A DNA stretch of 54,212 nt. Source: Bacteroidales bacterium (GTDB lineage: Bacteria; Bacteroidota; Bacteroidia; Bacteroidales; UBA932). The translations under genes and the position numbers were made by a program. The number at the start of each line of letters is the position of its first letter. The first letter of the stretch is position 1. This document shows positions 42,601-52,292 of the stretch, piece by piece. The stretch covers positions 1 through 54,212 of the forward strand of contig JAFRXC010000087.1 of NCBI GenBank assembly GCA_017437825.1, given 5' to 3'. The notes under the pieces were generated by a model, which ran no database searches, was not told the origin of the DNA, and worked only from the letters and a program-made list of their open reading frames with translations.

Positions 42601-45321
42601 ATGGATTACGATTTTAAATCAATTGAGAAGAAGTGGCAGGCCTACTGGGCATCTGAGAAGACCTTCAAGGCCGTTACCGACGAGTCCAAACCTAAATTCT
42701 ATGTCCTTGACATGTTTCCGTATCCTTCAGGAGCGGGACTTCACGTGGGACACCCCCTTGGATACATTGCCAGTGACATTTTCTCCAGGTACAAGAGGCT
42801 GAAGGGCTTCAACGTCCTTCACCCTATGGGATATGACGCATTCGGCCTTCCTGCAGAGCAGTATGCAATACAGACAGGCCAGCATCCGGAGATTACCACC
42901 ACCAACAACATAAACCGCTACCGTCAGCAGCTTGACAGGATTGGCTTCTCTTTCGACTGGGACATGGAAGTGCGCACTTGTGACTCCAAGTACTACAAAT
43001 GGACCCAGTGGGCTTTCCTCAAGATGTTCGACAGCTGGTACGACCCTTCTGCCGACAAGGCCCGCCCCATAAGCGAGCTCATAGAAAAGTTCAAGACCAC
43101 CGGATACGACGGAATCACACCTGAAAAGTGGGCTTCCGCTACTGATAAGGAGAAATCCGACATCCTGATGAACTACCGTATAGCCTACCAGGGCGAGACT
43201 GCCGTAAACTGGTGCCCCCAGCTCGGAACCGTACTTGCTAACGACGAAGTCAAGGAAGGCCTCTCCGTACGCGGCGGCTATCCCGTGGAGCAGAAGAAGA
43301 TGACCCAGTGGCAGCTAAGGGTCAGCGCTTACGCCGAGCGCCTTCTCAAGGGCCTCGATACCATAGACTGGACTGACTCCCTCAAGGAGATGCAGCGCAA
43401 CTGGATAGGCAAGTCAGAGGGTACCGAGATGGTATTCAATACAATCTGCGGAGACAGGCAGATGCCCATCACAATATTCACCACCCGCGCCGACACCGTG
43501 TTTGGCGTAACATTCATGGTACTCGCCCCCGAGAGCGATTTGGTTCCGCAGCTCACCACCCCTGAGCAGAAAGTAAAGGTGGACGAATACCTCCAGTATG
43601 TAAAGAAGAAGACCGAAAGGGAAAGGATTGCCGAGACCCATACGGTTACCGGCGTATTCTCCGGCTCATATGCAATTAATCCCCTCACTGGAGAGAAGGT
43701 CCCCATCTGGATTTCTGAGTACGTGCTTGCAGGCTATGGCACCGGTGCCATAATGGCCGTTCCGGCCCACGACAGCCGTGACTATGCCTTTGCAAAGACC
43801 TTCAACCTTCCAATCGTACCTATCATCGAAGGCTGCGACGTTTCACAGGAGAGCTTCGACGCCAAGGAGGGCAGGATGTGCAACTCCGGATTCCTGAACG
43901 GACTTGACGTCAAGGAGGCCATAGAGGCAGCCAAGGACTACGTGGAGGCCCACGGACTTGGCCGTCGTAAGACTAACTACCGTCTGAGGGACGCCATATT
44001 CTCCCGCCAGAGATACTGGGGAGAGCCGTTCCCCATTTATTACAAGGACGGAATCCCAACGCCCATTCCAATGGACAAACTTCCTCTGGTACTCCCGGAG
44101 ATTACCGAGTTCAAGCCTACCGAGGCCGGAGAACCGCCTCTTGCAAGAGCCAAGGACTGGACCTGGGACGGATATCCCCTCGAGAAGAGCACGATGCCTG
44201 GATTCGCAGGCTCCAGCGCCTATTATCTCAGGTATATGGACCCTCACGATGACAAGGCCCTCGTAGGTGAAAGGGAGAACAAGTACTGGCGCGACGTAGA
44301 CCTATACATAGGCGGTACCGAACACGCCACCGGCCACCTCATCTACTCCCGTTTCTGGAACAAGTTCCTCTATGACCTGGGATATGTATGTGAGGAGGAG
44401 CCTTTCAAGAAACTCATCAACCAGGGAATGATCCAGGGCCGTTCCAATTTCGTTTACAGGATTGTCAATACCAACAAGTTTGTCTCAGTTGGTCTCAAGG
44501 ACCAGTACCAGACCACCGAGATACACGTGGATATCAACCTGGTAAGGAACGACAAGCTTGACCTTGAAGGCTTCAAGGCCTGGAGGCCGGAGTTCAACGA
44601 CGCCGAGTTCATCCTTGAAAACGGAGAGTACGTCTGCGGATGGGCCGTCGAGAAGATGAGCAAGAGTATGTTCAACGTTGTCAATCCTGACGACATCTGC
44701 GATACTTACGGAGCCGACACCCTTCGCCTGTACGAGATGTTCCTTGGACCTCTCGAGCAGAGCAAGCCTTGGGACACCAAGGGAATCGACGGCGTAAACC
44801 GCTTCCTGAAACGCTTCTGGAGGCTCTTCGACAACCTGAGCGAAGAGAAGGCTTCTCCTGAAGAGCTCAAGGTGCTCCACAAGCTCATAGGCAAGGAGCA
44901 GGAAGACATTGAGGCATTCTCATTCAACACCACCATAAGCGCATTTATGATTGCCGTCAACGACCTGATGGCCCTGAAGTGCAGCAAGAGGGAGATTCTG
45001 GAACCTATGGTAGTGCTCCTGAGCCCCTTCGCTCCGCATATCTCCGAAGAACTCTGGCATATGCTTGGCCACGGGGGAAGCGTTGCGGACGCATCGTTCC
45101 CTGAATTCATCCCCGCGCTTGCGGCAGAAGACGTGGTCACTTATCCCGTGCAGTTCAACGGCAAGATGCGTTTCACGGTGGAACTTCCCAAATCCGCTCC
45201 TGCAGCTGAGGTCGAGGCATACATCAGAGAGTATCCGCAGACGGCCAAGTACGTCGGTGACATGAAGATAATAAAGGTAATCGTGGTCCCTGGAAAGATC
45301 GTGAACGTTGTTATAAAGTAA
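42601..45321 (+). CDS. leuS: Leucyl-tRNA synthetase
   Basis: Charges tRNA-Leu. Class I signatures: HIGH variant [19 protein letters not shown] (about 40-60) and KMSKS in [19 protein letters not shown] (about 684). The CP1 editing domain carries [17 protein letters not shown] and [11 protein letters not shown]. 906 residues, near the usual 800-960. Third gene of its operon; starts 10 nt after the M28-like gene. A clear bacterial-type LeuRS. Confidence 0.97.
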   Translation: MDYDFKSIEKKWQAYWASEKTFKAVTDESKPKFYVLDMFPYPSGAGLHVGHPLGYIASDIFSRYKRLKGFNVLHPMGYDAFGLPAEQYAIQTGQHPEITTTNNINRYRQQLDRIGFSFDWDMEVRTCDSKYYKWTQWAFLKMFDSWYDPSADKARPISELIEKFKTTGYDGITPEKWASATDKEKSDILMNYRIAYQGETAVNWCPQLGTVLANDEVKEGLSVRGGYPVEQKKMTQWQLRVSAYAERLLKGLDTIDWTDSLKEMQRNWIGKSEGTEMVFNTICGDRQMPITIFTTRADTVFGVTFMVLAPESDLVPQLTTPEQKVKVDEYLQYVKKKTERERIAETHTVTGVFSGSYAINPLTGEKVPIWISEYVLAGYGTGAIMAVPAHDSRDYAFAKTFNLPIVPIIEGCDVSQESFDAKEGRMCNSGFLNGLDVKEAIEAAKDYVEAHGLGRRKTNYRLRDAIFSRQRYWGEPFPIYYKDGIPTPIPMDKLPLVLPEITEFKPTEAGEPPLARAKDWTWDGYPLEKSTMPGFAGSSAYYLRYMDPHDDKALVGERENKYWRDVDLYIGGTEHATGHLIYSRFWNKFLYDLGYVCEEEPFKKLINQGMIQGRSNFVYRIVNTNKFVSVGLKDQYQTTEIHVDINLVRNDKLDLEGFKAWRPEFNDAEFILENGEYVCGWAVEKMSKSMFNVVNPDDICDTYGADTLRLYEMFLGPLEQSKPWDTKGIDGVNRFLKRFWRLFDNLSEEKASPEELKVLHKLIGKEQEDIEAFSFNTTISAFMIAVNDLMALKCSKREILEPMVVLLSPFAPHISEELWHMLGHGGSVADASFPEFIPALAAEDVVTYPVQFNGKMRFTVELPKSAPAAEVEAYIREYPQTAKYVGDMKIIKVIVVPGKIVNVVIK

Positions 45322-45327
45322 TTCGAA

Positions 45328-46272
45328 TTGAAAAAGGCAGTAGCTAAAACTATCTGGGAGTATCTCGCTCTGACGGTAGCCGCTTTCATATTTGCATTTG
45401 CCTGGGAAGGCTTCATGATTCCCAACGGAATGTCCGCTGGAGGAATGATGGGTCTTTGCACGGTTGTCCAGTATGCTACCGGAGGCGTCATACAGGCATC
45501 TGTTTCTTACATAGTCATCAACGCAGTGCTCATACTTGTGGCGGTGCTCCTGGTTGGCATCGGCTTCGGTTTCAGGACACTTTACTGCATTGCGGTATCG
45601 TCTCTGGCAATGTCTCTCATAGCGGCCACTCCGGCCCTGCACAGTATCCAGGGGCAGTTCTTCTATGTCAGGGAGACCCTTGTAATCCCTGTTCTTGCAG
45701 GAGTCATGGAGGCAGTAGGAATAGGACTGATATTAAGGTATGGAGGCAGCACCGGAGGTACCGACATCGTGGCCCTTATGGTCAACAAGTACTGGCCGGT
45801 ATCACTCAGCAAGGTGTTCTTCTACACCGATTGCCTGGTTATATGCCTCATACTCTTACTTCCTGAGAAGACTTTTGCGGATATGATTTACGGCCTCATA
45901 GAGATTGTGGTCTTCACAATGTTCATAGATACCGTGGTGGGAGGCCGCCGTTCTTCATACCAGCTGCTCGTTTTCTCGGACAAGTACAATGAGATAGCGG
46001 ACCATATAATCAATAACATGGACAGGGGAGTGACTGTGCTCAAGGCTCAGGGCTGGTATACCAAGAAAGACAAGAATGTCCTGATGATTCTCATAAGCCA
46101 GAAGCAGTTCCCCGCACTCTCAAAGGTTATCCACGATTTGGACCCCAGGGCGTTCATGTCAGTCACCAATACACATAATGTCTATGGTGAGGGCTTCGAC
46201 GAGATAAAGACAGGTATTTCAAAGGCCGAAATCACCAGGAAAAAGAAGAACAAAAAAGCAGATGGAGACTAA
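45328..46272 (+). CDS. YitT family membrane protein (first of a tandem pair), TTG start
   Basis: A 314-residue polytopic protein of the YitT/DUF161 family: five or six helices (LALTVAAFIFAFAWEGFMIP), the family core RYGGSTGGTDIVALMVNKYW, and a C-terminal DUF2179 domain (GVTVLKAQGWYTKKDKNVLM). No ATG fits the homologous start; TTG at 45328 gives MKKAVAKTIWEYLALTVAAF, in register with its neighbour. It overlaps the second copy by 11 nt. Substrate unknown. Confidence 0.87.
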   Translation: MKKAVAKTIWEYLALTVAAFIFAFAWEGFMIPNGMSAGGMMGLCTVVQYATGGVIQASVSYIVINAVLILVAVLLVGIGFGFRTLYCIAVSSLAMSLIAATPALHSIQGQFFYVRETLVIPVLAGVMEAVGIGLILRYGGSTGGTDIVALMVNKYWPVSLSKVFFYTDCLVICLILLLPEKTFADMIYGLIEIVVFTMFIDTVVGGRRSSYQLLVFSDKYNEIADHIINNMDRGVTVLKAQGWYTKKDKNVLMILISQKQFPALSKVIHDLDPRAFMSVTNTHNVYGEGFDEIKTGISKAEITRKKKNKKADGD

Positions 46273-47212
46273 GAAGATACTGCTGGGTGTCAAGGAATAC
46301 TTCCTTATTACGCTGGGAATCCTTTGCTACGTGCTTGGCTGGGCTATATTTCTGGTGCCCAACAATCTCATCGGCGGTGGAGTCACCGGTATAGCTTCCA
46401 TCGTCCAGTATGCCACTGGAGGCGCCATCAAGATGGGCTATACCTACTTTGTGATCAATGCCGGACTCTTGATAGCCGCGCTATTCGTGATAGGCAGGAG
46501 TTTCGGAGTCAAGAGTGTATATGCAATTATCCTGGCATCCGTCGGCCTGAACATTTTCCAGGGCATCATCCCCCAGTCTTTCATCCAGAGCATGGCGCTT
46601 GACAACGGCAAGCTGATGAGCACCATAATGGGAGGAATAATGGTAGGTGTAGGAATAGGTATGTCACTTTCACAAGGCGGCAGCACCGGAGGTACCGACA
46701 TAATCGCATTGATGATTAACAAATACAGGAACATATCCCTTGGCAGGCTGATTCTTTTTATGGATGTCATCATAATACTGTCATCCCTGATAGTTCCTTC
46801 TTATACGGCAGACGGCCAGCTGGTTCCTTTCGTTCAGAAACTTACCACCGTAGTATATGGTCTGATTCTCATAGCGGTGTGTACATCAGTACTGGATATG
46901 TATATGGCTGGATCCAAACAGTCCGTGCAGCTATTCGTATTCTCAAAGAAATACAAGGAGCTGGCTGACGCTATTACCCGGGACCTCCACAGGGGAGTGA
47001 CCGTTCTCGAGGGGCAGGGCTGGTACACCAAGACAGAAGCCCACGTGCTTATGGTTCTTACAAGAAAGACGGATATGAGCATGTTGCTTAGATACATAAA
47101 GACTATCGATCCGGATGCTTTTCTTTCAATTACTTCTGTATCAGGTGTTTATGGCAAGGGTTTCGACAAGATAAAAGAGAAAGCCGCCAAACAGGCGAAT
47201 CATACGAAATAA
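46262..47212 (+). CDS. YitT family membrane protein (second of a tandem pair)
   Basis: A 316-residue paralogue of the preceding gene with the same layout: N-terminal helices (YFLITLGILCYVLGWAIFLV), core SQGGSTGGTDIIALMINKYR, C-terminal DUF2179 (GVTVLEGQGWYTKTEAHVLM). The stretch coding GGSTGGTDI is nearly identical at DNA level in both copies, while the rest has diverged, so the duplication looks old. A terminator follows at 47237-47261. The pair may form a heterodimer; inference only. Confidence 0.88.
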   Translation: METKKILLGVKEYFLITLGILCYVLGWAIFLVPNNLIGGGVTGIASIVQYATGGAIKMGYTYFVINAGLLIAALFVIGRSFGVKSVYAIILASVGLNIFQGIIPQSFIQSMALDNGKLMSTIMGGIMVGVGIGMSLSQGGSTGGTDIIALMINKYRNISLGRLILFMDVIIILSSLIVPSYTADGQLVPFVQKLTTVVYGLILIAVCTSVLDMYMAGSKQSVQLFVFSKKYKELADAITRDLHRGVTVLEGQGWYTKTEAHVLMVLTRKTDMSMLLRYIKTIDPDAFLSITSVSGVYGKGFDKIKEKAAKQANHTK

Positions 47213-47236
47213 AAAAACAGTTAATCTATTTTTAGA

Positions 47237-47261
47237 CCCCTTCCGGATAGCCCGGGAGGGG
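47237..47261 (+). terminator. Terminator of the leuS-yitT operon
   Basis: CCCCTTCCGG (47237-47246) pairs with CCGGGAGGGG (47252-47261), ten pairs with one G-U and a 5-nt loop, followed by ATATTTTG. It ends 25 nt before the regulator's ATG. Confidence 0.7.
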
Positions 47262-47273
47262 ATATTTTGTATT

Positions 47274-47281
47274 TATATTTG
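47274..47281 (+). promoter_or_regulatory. -7 box abutting the AraC-type regulator
   Basis: TATATTTG ends 5 nt before the ATG at 47287. No -33 TTG at normal spacing; the region there is the preceding terminator. Confidence 0.45.
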
Positions 47282-47286
47282 AACCA

Positions 47287-48288
47287 ATGAAAAAGGAGAC
47301 TCTCTGGAAGTATTTCAGAATCACTTCCATTGCGGGCATTTCCGCATTGTGTGTACTTGATTTGGTTATCTGTGGAAAGTCTTTCTCGATGACAAACGTC
47401 ATCGCGATACTGTTTTTTGCGGATAATCTGTTGCTTCTTCTGCCGACAGACAGACAAAGTCTGACGGTTTCTCTCTGTATGGGCGTTTTATCGCTTTTGA
47501 GCAACCTTGCCGCCAGTGTCTTCCAGTTGGCAGGCCCTGAGCTCACAGGTCTTGAATTCCGTCTTTTCCTCCCCATTGCCGCCGTACTCCTGACAACCCA
47601 GGTGGACGGAGCGTTGAAGACGCTTGGCAAGTACAGGAACATCAGGACGCTGTTCAAGAGCGCCCAGGTTCTGTCCAATATCGAAGACCAGGCCCTCTTC
47701 CAACGTACCCTGCAACTGTATATGAGCTGCATCCTGGCTTATGCGGCACGGGGCGTTGGAGGGGTACCGGGATTTGTCCTGAGTCTGGCAGTAGTGATCC
47801 AGCTTGTCCTGCTGTATATAATCCTTATGCAGCGTCGTGGGACTTACGTCTTTCTGGATAAACGAAAGTATCTGCAGGTGATGGCCCTGATACAAGGCCG
47901 CCTGAAAGACAATATCGTATTGGAAGAAAGCGAGGGCAAGGATATGGCAGTGACTTATCAGAGGGCCCAGGAATATATGGAAACCTGTCGTCCCTATCTC
48001 AAGCAGACGCTTTCTCTGGAGGACCTTGCGCATCAGCTGGGTACAAATAAAGTTTATTTATCCCGGACCATAAACGTGATTTCGGGGCGCAACTATTGTC
48101 AGTTCGTCAATTATTACAGGATTCAGTATGCAAAAGACCTTATGCGCAAGAACAGCGACAGCAAGATGATAGAAGTTGCCCTTGCTTCCGGATTCAATTC
48201 CGTGGTAACCTTCAATATGGCTTTCAAACTGAATGAAAGTCTGACGCCAAGTGAATGGCTTAGAGAGTATAATTCTGTTGACAATTAG
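47287..48288 (+). CDS. Membrane-anchored AraC-family transcriptional regulator
   Basis: A 333-residue protein. Residues 1-185 are mostly membrane helices (FRITSIAGISALCVLDLVIC, MTNVIAILFFADNLLLLL, FVLSLAVVIQLVLLYIILMQ). The last 100 residues are an AraC-type double helix-turn-helix (LSLEDLAHQLGTNKVYLSRT, MIEVALASGFNSVVTFNMAF, LTPSEWLREY). No sugar-binding or receiver domain, so the membrane portion is the likely sensor. It lies 41 nt upstream of the xylanase in the same direction, which suggests regulation of that gene; inference only. Confidence 0.87.
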   Translation: MKKETLWKYFRITSIAGISALCVLDLVICGKSFSMTNVIAILFFADNLLLLLPTDRQSLTVSLCMGVLSLLSNLAASVFQLAGPELTGLEFRLFLPIAAVLLTTQVDGALKTLGKYRNIRTLFKSAQVLSNIEDQALFQRTLQLYMSCILAYAARGVGGVPGFVLSLAVVIQLVLLYIILMQRRGTYVFLDKRKYLQVMALIQGRLKDNIVLEESEGKDMAVTYQRAQEYMETCRPYLKQTLSLEDLAHQLGTNKVYLSRTINVISGRNYCQFVNYYRIQYAKDLMRKNSDSKMIEVALASGFNSVVTFNMAFKLNESLTPSEWLREYNSVDN

Positions 48289-48291
48289 AAA

Positions 48292-48329
48292 AGGAATGAT
48301 TAACTTAGCGTAGTTCTTAACTGATTCCT
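48292..48329 (+). promoter_or_regulatory. Imperfect inverted repeat directly before the xylanase start
   Basis: AGGAAT (48292-48297) and ATTCCT (48324-48329) are complementary, with a second ATTAA/TTAA pairing inside. The right arm touches the ATG at 48330. It could be an operator for the adjacent regulator or a hairpin masking translation initiation. Confidence 0.4.
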
Positions 48330-49433
48330 ATGAAACGTATACTCTTTTTAGCATTGACTGCCGCCGTACTGTGTTCCTGCGGCGGTAAGAAAGACGAGAT
48401 TCCAGGACTGAAGGATTTCATAAAGAATGACTTCAAGATTGGTGTTGCTGTTATGCCTTCTTCCCTCGTCGGAGAAGAAGGAGAGATGATCAAGAAGCAT
48501 TTCAACTCGATGACTGCCGAGAACGTGATGAAACCGGCCAACGTAATCCGCCCGGACGGATCCTACGACTTTACAGAGGCCGACAAGATCATCGCTTTCG
48601 CCCAGGAAAACGGTATCAAGATGCGCGGCCACACTTTGGTATGGCACGGATCCACCCCCAGAGGCTATATGAACGATGCCGAAGGCAATCCTCTGACCAA
48701 AGAGCAGGTGATGGCAAAGCACGAGAATTACATCAAGGCCGTGTTCGACCATTATCCCAAGGATCTCATTTACGCCTGGGACGTTGTTAACGAGGCTCTT
48801 GCTGACGAGCCGGGCGAAACCATCTACCGCACCCGCTCCCCCTGGTACCAGGCTTTCGGAGGCCCCGAGTTCATCGAGTGGGCTTTCAAGACAGCAAAGA
48901 AGTATGCTCCTGAAGGATGCGAACTCATTTACAACGACTATAATCTGGTAGATCCCGCCAAGTTGGAAAGGGCTTGCACAATGCTCAAGGATATGCTGGC
49001 AAAGGGAGTTCCCATCGACGGCGTAGGTATGCAGGCTCACTGGGACAACTCTGTTACACAGGAGCAGATCCAGAATGCAATCGACAGGTTCTCAGCCCTT
49101 GGACTGGATGTCCAGATTACGGAGCTTGACCTTACCTGCTTCGACAATTATCACGGACCGGGAGCAGCAGAGCGCCAAAAAATCAGGCAGTCCGTTCAGT
49201 ATACCACCGAGCTGGCAGATGCACAGGCAGAGCAGTACGCCAAGATATTCACCACTCTTCACAAGAATGCTGACAAGATATCTTCTGTTACTTTCTGGTG
49301 CCTGACAGACCGCAACAGCTGGCTGAACAACTTCACCATCAGGGGAAGGCTCGACTATCCTCTCCTGTTCGATGCCCAGAATCGTCCCAAGAAGGCCTTC
49401 TTCGCCGTAAAGGACGTCTACACCAAGAAATAG
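48330..49433 (+). CDS. GH10 endo-1,4-beta-xylanase lipoprotein
   Basis: Hydrolyses beta-1,4-xylan backbones, presumably at the cell surface. 367 residues with a lipoprotein leader (MKRILFLALTAAVLCSCGGK, Cys 17). GH10 active site: acid/base Glu 155 in YAWDVVNEALAD and nucleophile Glu 265 in DVQITELDLTCF, plus HTLVWHGSTPRGY, IYNDYNLVD and the barrel-closing VTFWCLTDRNSWLNNF. No carbohydrate-binding module and no SusC/SusD neighbours, so this is not a full polysaccharide-utilisation locus. A membrane AraC-type regulator is immediately upstream and a long perfect inverted repeat begins 7 nt after the stop. Confidence 0.94.
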   Translation: MKRILFLALTAAVLCSCGGKKDEIPGLKDFIKNDFKIGVAVMPSSLVGEEGEMIKKHFNSMTAENVMKPANVIRPDGSYDFTEADKIIAFAQENGIKMRGHTLVWHGSTPRGYMNDAEGNPLTKEQVMAKHENYIKAVFDHYPKDLIYAWDVVNEALADEPGETIYRTRSPWYQAFGGPEFIEWAFKTAKKYAPEGCELIYNDYNLVDPAKLERACTMLKDMLAKGVPIDGVGMQAHWDNSVTQEQIQNAIDRFSALGLDVQITELDLTCFDNYHGPGAAERQKIRQSVQYTTELADAQAEQYAKIFTTLHKNADKISSVTFWCLTDRNSWLNNFTIRGRLDYPLLFDAQNRPKKAFFAVKDVYTKK

Positions 49434-49440
49434 CTTCCAG

Positions 49441-49524
49441 GCAATAATACAGTACCGGGAGGTATGTCGCAACAAAGCAGGCTTAACGCCGAAAGCGACA
49501 TACCTCCCGGTACTGTATTATTGC
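49441..49524 (-). repeat. 84-bp element: perfect 30-bp inverted repeat around a conserved-core 24-nt loop
   Basis: Left arm 49441-49470 and right arm 49495-49524 are exact reverse complements (30 of 30). The 24-nt loop (49471-49494), read on the reverse strand, starts TTTCGGCG and contains GCCTG. It lies between the xylanase (7 nt) and rluA (16 nt) stop codons. A second element with a related loop ends the window. Confidence 0.9.
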
Positions 49525-49540
49525 TACTCAATGACGATGG

Positions 49541-50242
49541 CTATAAAACAGGCCAGGAAGAAGGGAGGGGGCAGGTGATGCTGAGGGGCTCTTTCCGAAC
49601 CGGGTGGATGAATTCTACGGTGCGGGCGTGGAGGCAGATGCCGCCGTCCGGATTGGAACGGGGGGCGCCGTATTTAAGATCGCCCTTGATGCAGCAGCCT
49701 ATGTGAGAGAGTTGGCAACGGATCTGGTGATGGCGGCCTGTCAGAAGTTCAACTTCCACCAGGTGGTATCGTTGCGTACTCTGAAGATAGCGGTAGTTAA
49801 GGCGGGCGAGCTTGGCACCGCGGGCGCCTTCATTGGTTACGAAAGACTTATTCACCTTCTCGTTCCGCGTCAGCCAGTTCTCCAACGAGCCCTGTTCCGG
49901 CTCGGGCTTGGCGCAGCACAGCGCCCAGTAGGTCTTGTGCACCTGCCCCTCGCGGAACATCTCTGACAGGCGCTCCAGCGCCTTGGAAGTCTTTGCGAAC
50001 ACGCAGATACCGCTTACAGGCCTGTCCAGACGGTGGGGGATGCCCATAAAGACCTTTCCGGGCTTGCCGTCCCTCTGGGCTATGAAAGCCTTGAGCGTCT
50101 CTGCCAGGCACTCGTCCCCGGTCTTGTCACCCTGTACTATTTCACCCACATTTTTACCGAAGACAATCAGATGGTTGTCCTCGTAGAGAATCCTTGCGGC
50201 TATGTCATTGAATTCTGCCTGCCCGAGTGTCCTGTATTCCAT
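49541..50242 (-). CDS. RluA family pseudouridine synthase
   Basis: Isomerises uridine to pseudouridine in rRNA or tRNA. 233 residues with the catalytic Asp motif in GIPHRLDRPVSGICVFAKTS, then YWALCCAKPEPEQG and the RNA-binding LLTGRHHQIRCQLSHIGC. No S4 domain, so closer to RluA/TruC-type than RluD; the exact uridine target is open. The start at 50242 follows a -7 box by 9 nt; the frame opens earlier at 50353 but that part crosses the promoter. Its end lies 16 nt from the long inverted repeat. Confidence 0.9.
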   Translation of the reverse strand: MEYRTLGQAEFNDIAARILYEDNHLIVFGKNVGEIVQGDKTGDECLAETLKAFIAQRDGKPGKVFMGIPHRLDRPVSGICVFAKTSKALERLSEMFREGQVHKTYWALCCAKPEPEQGSLENWLTRNEKVNKSFVTNEGARGAKLARLNYRYLQSTQRYHLVEVELLTGRHHQIRCQLSHIGCCIKGDLKYGAPRSNPDGGICLHARTVEFIHPVRKEPLSITCPLPSSWPVL

Positions 50243-50251
50243 AATACGGCA

Positions 50252-50259
50252 CAAAGATA
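50252..50259 (-). promoter_or_regulatory. -7 box for rluA
   Basis: TATCTTTG on the reverse strand, 9 nt before the ATG at 50242. Confidence 0.5.
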
Positions 50260-50371
50260 TGAATATCTGCCAAATTGTCATAAAAAAAGAGATGGCACAT
50301 CTTTCGATGCTATCCTTCACGTCGCATAATTGTGACAGATATGGACGAAACAAATAAAACAGAATAATATT

Positions 50372-52288
50372 ATGGGAAAAATTATTGGAATAGACCTCGG
50401 AACCACCAATTCTTGTGTGGCCGTAATGGAAGGCAACCAGCCTACCGTTATCATCAACAACGAAGGCGAGCGCACCACTCCTTCAGTAGTGGCATTCGCC
50501 GAGGGAGGAGAAAGGAAAATTGGTAACCCTGCAAAGCGTCAGGCCATCACCAATCCTAAGAACACAATCTTCTCCATCAAGAGATTCATGGGAGAGAAAT
50601 ACGACCAGGTATCTAAGGAAATAGCCCGCGTACCTTATTCAGTACAGAGGGGAGACAACAATACACCGCGCGTGGACATCAACGGAAGGCTCTATTCTCC
50701 TCAGGAGATTTCAGCCATCATCCTCCAGAAAATGAAAAAGACCGCTGAGGATTACCTCCGTCAGGAAGTTACCGAAGCCGTCATCACCGTTCCTGCATAC
50801 TTCTCTGACAGCCAGAGGCAGGCAACCAAGGAGGCCGGAAAGATTGCCGGACTAGACGTGAAGCGTATCATTAACGAGCCTACCGCAGCCGCTTTGGCAT
50901 ACGGTCTTGACAAGAAGAACAAGAATATGAAGGTGGCCATCTACGACCTTGGAGGCGGTACCTTCGATATCTCCATCCTGGAGCTCGGTGACGGCGTATT
51001 CGAGGTTAAGTCAACCAACGGAGACACCCACCTCGGAGGAGACGACTTCGACCAGGTGATCATCGACTGGCTCGCAGGCGAGTTCGCCTCAGAGAACGGC
51101 GGAATTGACCTCAAGAAAGACCCTATGGCACTTCAGAGGCTCAAAGAGGCTGCCGAGAAGGCCAAGATAGAGCTCTCAAACCAGACCTCTACCGAGATCA
51201 ACCTGCCTTACATCATGCCTGTTGACGGTATCCCTAAGCACCTTGTAAAGACCCTCACAAGGGCCAAGTTCGAGATGCTCTGCGACGAGCTCTTCAACAA
51301 GAGCATCGAGCCTTGCCGCAAGGCCCTCGCAGATGCCCATCTCACCGCTTCCGACATTGACGAAGTCCTGCTCGTAGGTGGATCCACCCGTATCCCCAAG
51401 ATCCAGGAACTCGTAAAGAACTTCTTCGGCAAGGAGCCCAACAAGAGCGTTAATCCTGACGAAGTAGTTGCAATCGGAGCAGCCATCCAGGGCGGTGTAC
51501 TCGCAGGCGACGTTAAGGACGTGCTTCTGCTTGACGTAACTCCGCTTTCACTGGGAATCGAAACCCTCGGAGGTGTTATGACAAAGCTCGTGGAGGCCAA
51601 CACCACCATCCCTGTACACAAGGACCAGGTATTCTCCACCGCCGCAGACAACCAGCCTTCAGTTGAGATCCGCGTACTCCAGGGCGAGCGTCCTATGGCA
51701 AAGGACAACAAGCAGATTGGAATCTTCCATCTGGACGGAATCGCACCCGCACCGCGTGGAATCCCTCAGATCGAGGTATCCTTCGATATCGACACCAACG
51801 GTATCCTCAGCGTATCCGCAAAGGACAAGGCTACAGGAAAGGAGCAGAAGATCCGCATCGAGGCATCTTCAGGCTTGAGCGACGCCGAAATCCAGCGTAT
51901 GCGTGACGAGGCCAAGGCCAACGAGGCCGCTGACGCAGCCGAGAAGGAAAGGGTCGACAAGATCAACAATGGCGACGCCCTCGCATTCCAGTGCGAGAAG
52001 TTCCTCCGCGAGAACGGCGACAAGATTCCTGCCGACAAGAAGGGCGCCATCGAAACTCCTCTCGGAGCCCTCAAGCAGGCAGTCAAGGATCAGAACGTAG
52101 CTGACATCGACAGGTACACCGAGGAACTCAACAGGGTAATGAGCGAGGTTTACCAGAGCATGTCAGGCCAGGCCGGTCCTCAGGGTGGATACAACCCTGG
52201 CGCACAGGGCGGATATGATCCGGGTGCACAGGGAGGATACAATCCTGGCGGCAATCCGGGTGATAACCAGGGACCAGATGAGCAGTAA
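50372..52288 (+). CDS. dnaK: Chaperone DnaK (Hsp70)
   Basis: ATP-dependent Hsp70 chaperone of 638 residues. Actin-like ATPase: [67 protein letters not shown]; substrate domain: [29 protein letters not shown]. The C-terminal tail is unusual: a Gly/Pro/Asn-rich run with three 24-bp tandem repeats (see repeat entry), ending NQGPDEQ without the usual acidic EEV-type end. Not adjacent to dnaJ or grpE. No CIRCE-type palindrome or TAnnTTTG box was found in the upstream 129 bp. Confidence 0.97.
   Translation: MGKIIGIDLGTTNSCVAVMEGNQPTVIINNEGERTTPSVVAFAEGGERKIGNPAKRQAITNPKNTIFSIKRFMGEKYDQVSKEIARVPYSVQRGDNNTPRVDINGRLYSPQEISAIILQKMKKTAEDYLRQEVTEAVITVPAYFSDSQRQATKEAGKIAGLDVKRIINEPTAAALAYGLDKKNKNMKVAIYDLGGGTFDISILELGDGVFEVKSTNGDTHLGGDDFDQVIIDWLAGEFASENGGIDLKKDPMALQRLKEAAEKAKIELSNQTSTEINLPYIMPVDGIPKHLVKTLTRAKFEMLCDELFNKSIEPCRKALADAHLTASDIDEVLLVGGSTRIPKIQELVKNFFGKEPNKSVNPDEVVAIGAAIQGGVLAGDVKDVLLLDVTPLSLGIETLGGVMTKLVEANTTIPVHKDQVFSTAADNQPSVEIRVLQGERPMAKDNKQIGIFHLDGIAPAPRGIPQIEVSFDIDTNGILSVSAKDKATGKEQKIRIEASSGLSDAEIQRMRDEAKANEAADAAEKERVDKINNGDALAFQCEKFLRENGDKIPADKKGAIETPLGALKQAVKDQNVADIDRYTEELNRVMSEVYQSMSGQAGPQGGYNPGAQGGYDPGAQGGYNPGGNPGDNQGPDEQ
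52181..52252 (+). repeat. Three 24-bp tandem repeats in the dnaK tail
   Basis: Units at 52181-52204, 52205-52228 and 52229-52252, each encoding an octapeptide of the form QGGY(N/D)PG(A/G). Multiples of 3 keep the frame; differences are mainly silent third-position changes. Confidence 0.85.
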
Positions 52289-52292
52289 TATT

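Noticed and set aside
49441-49524. Long inverted repeat as an integron attC site or classical intrinsic terminator
   Set aside because: attC sites have imperfect stems with conserved outer ends; here stems are perfect and variable. There is no T-run after either arm, so a simple intrinsic terminator is not a full explanation.
50243-50371. CIRCE or other heat-shock operator upstream of dnaK
   Set aside because: Only weak partial repeats (TGCCA/TGGCA, TTGTCA/TGACA) are present and none matches CIRCE.
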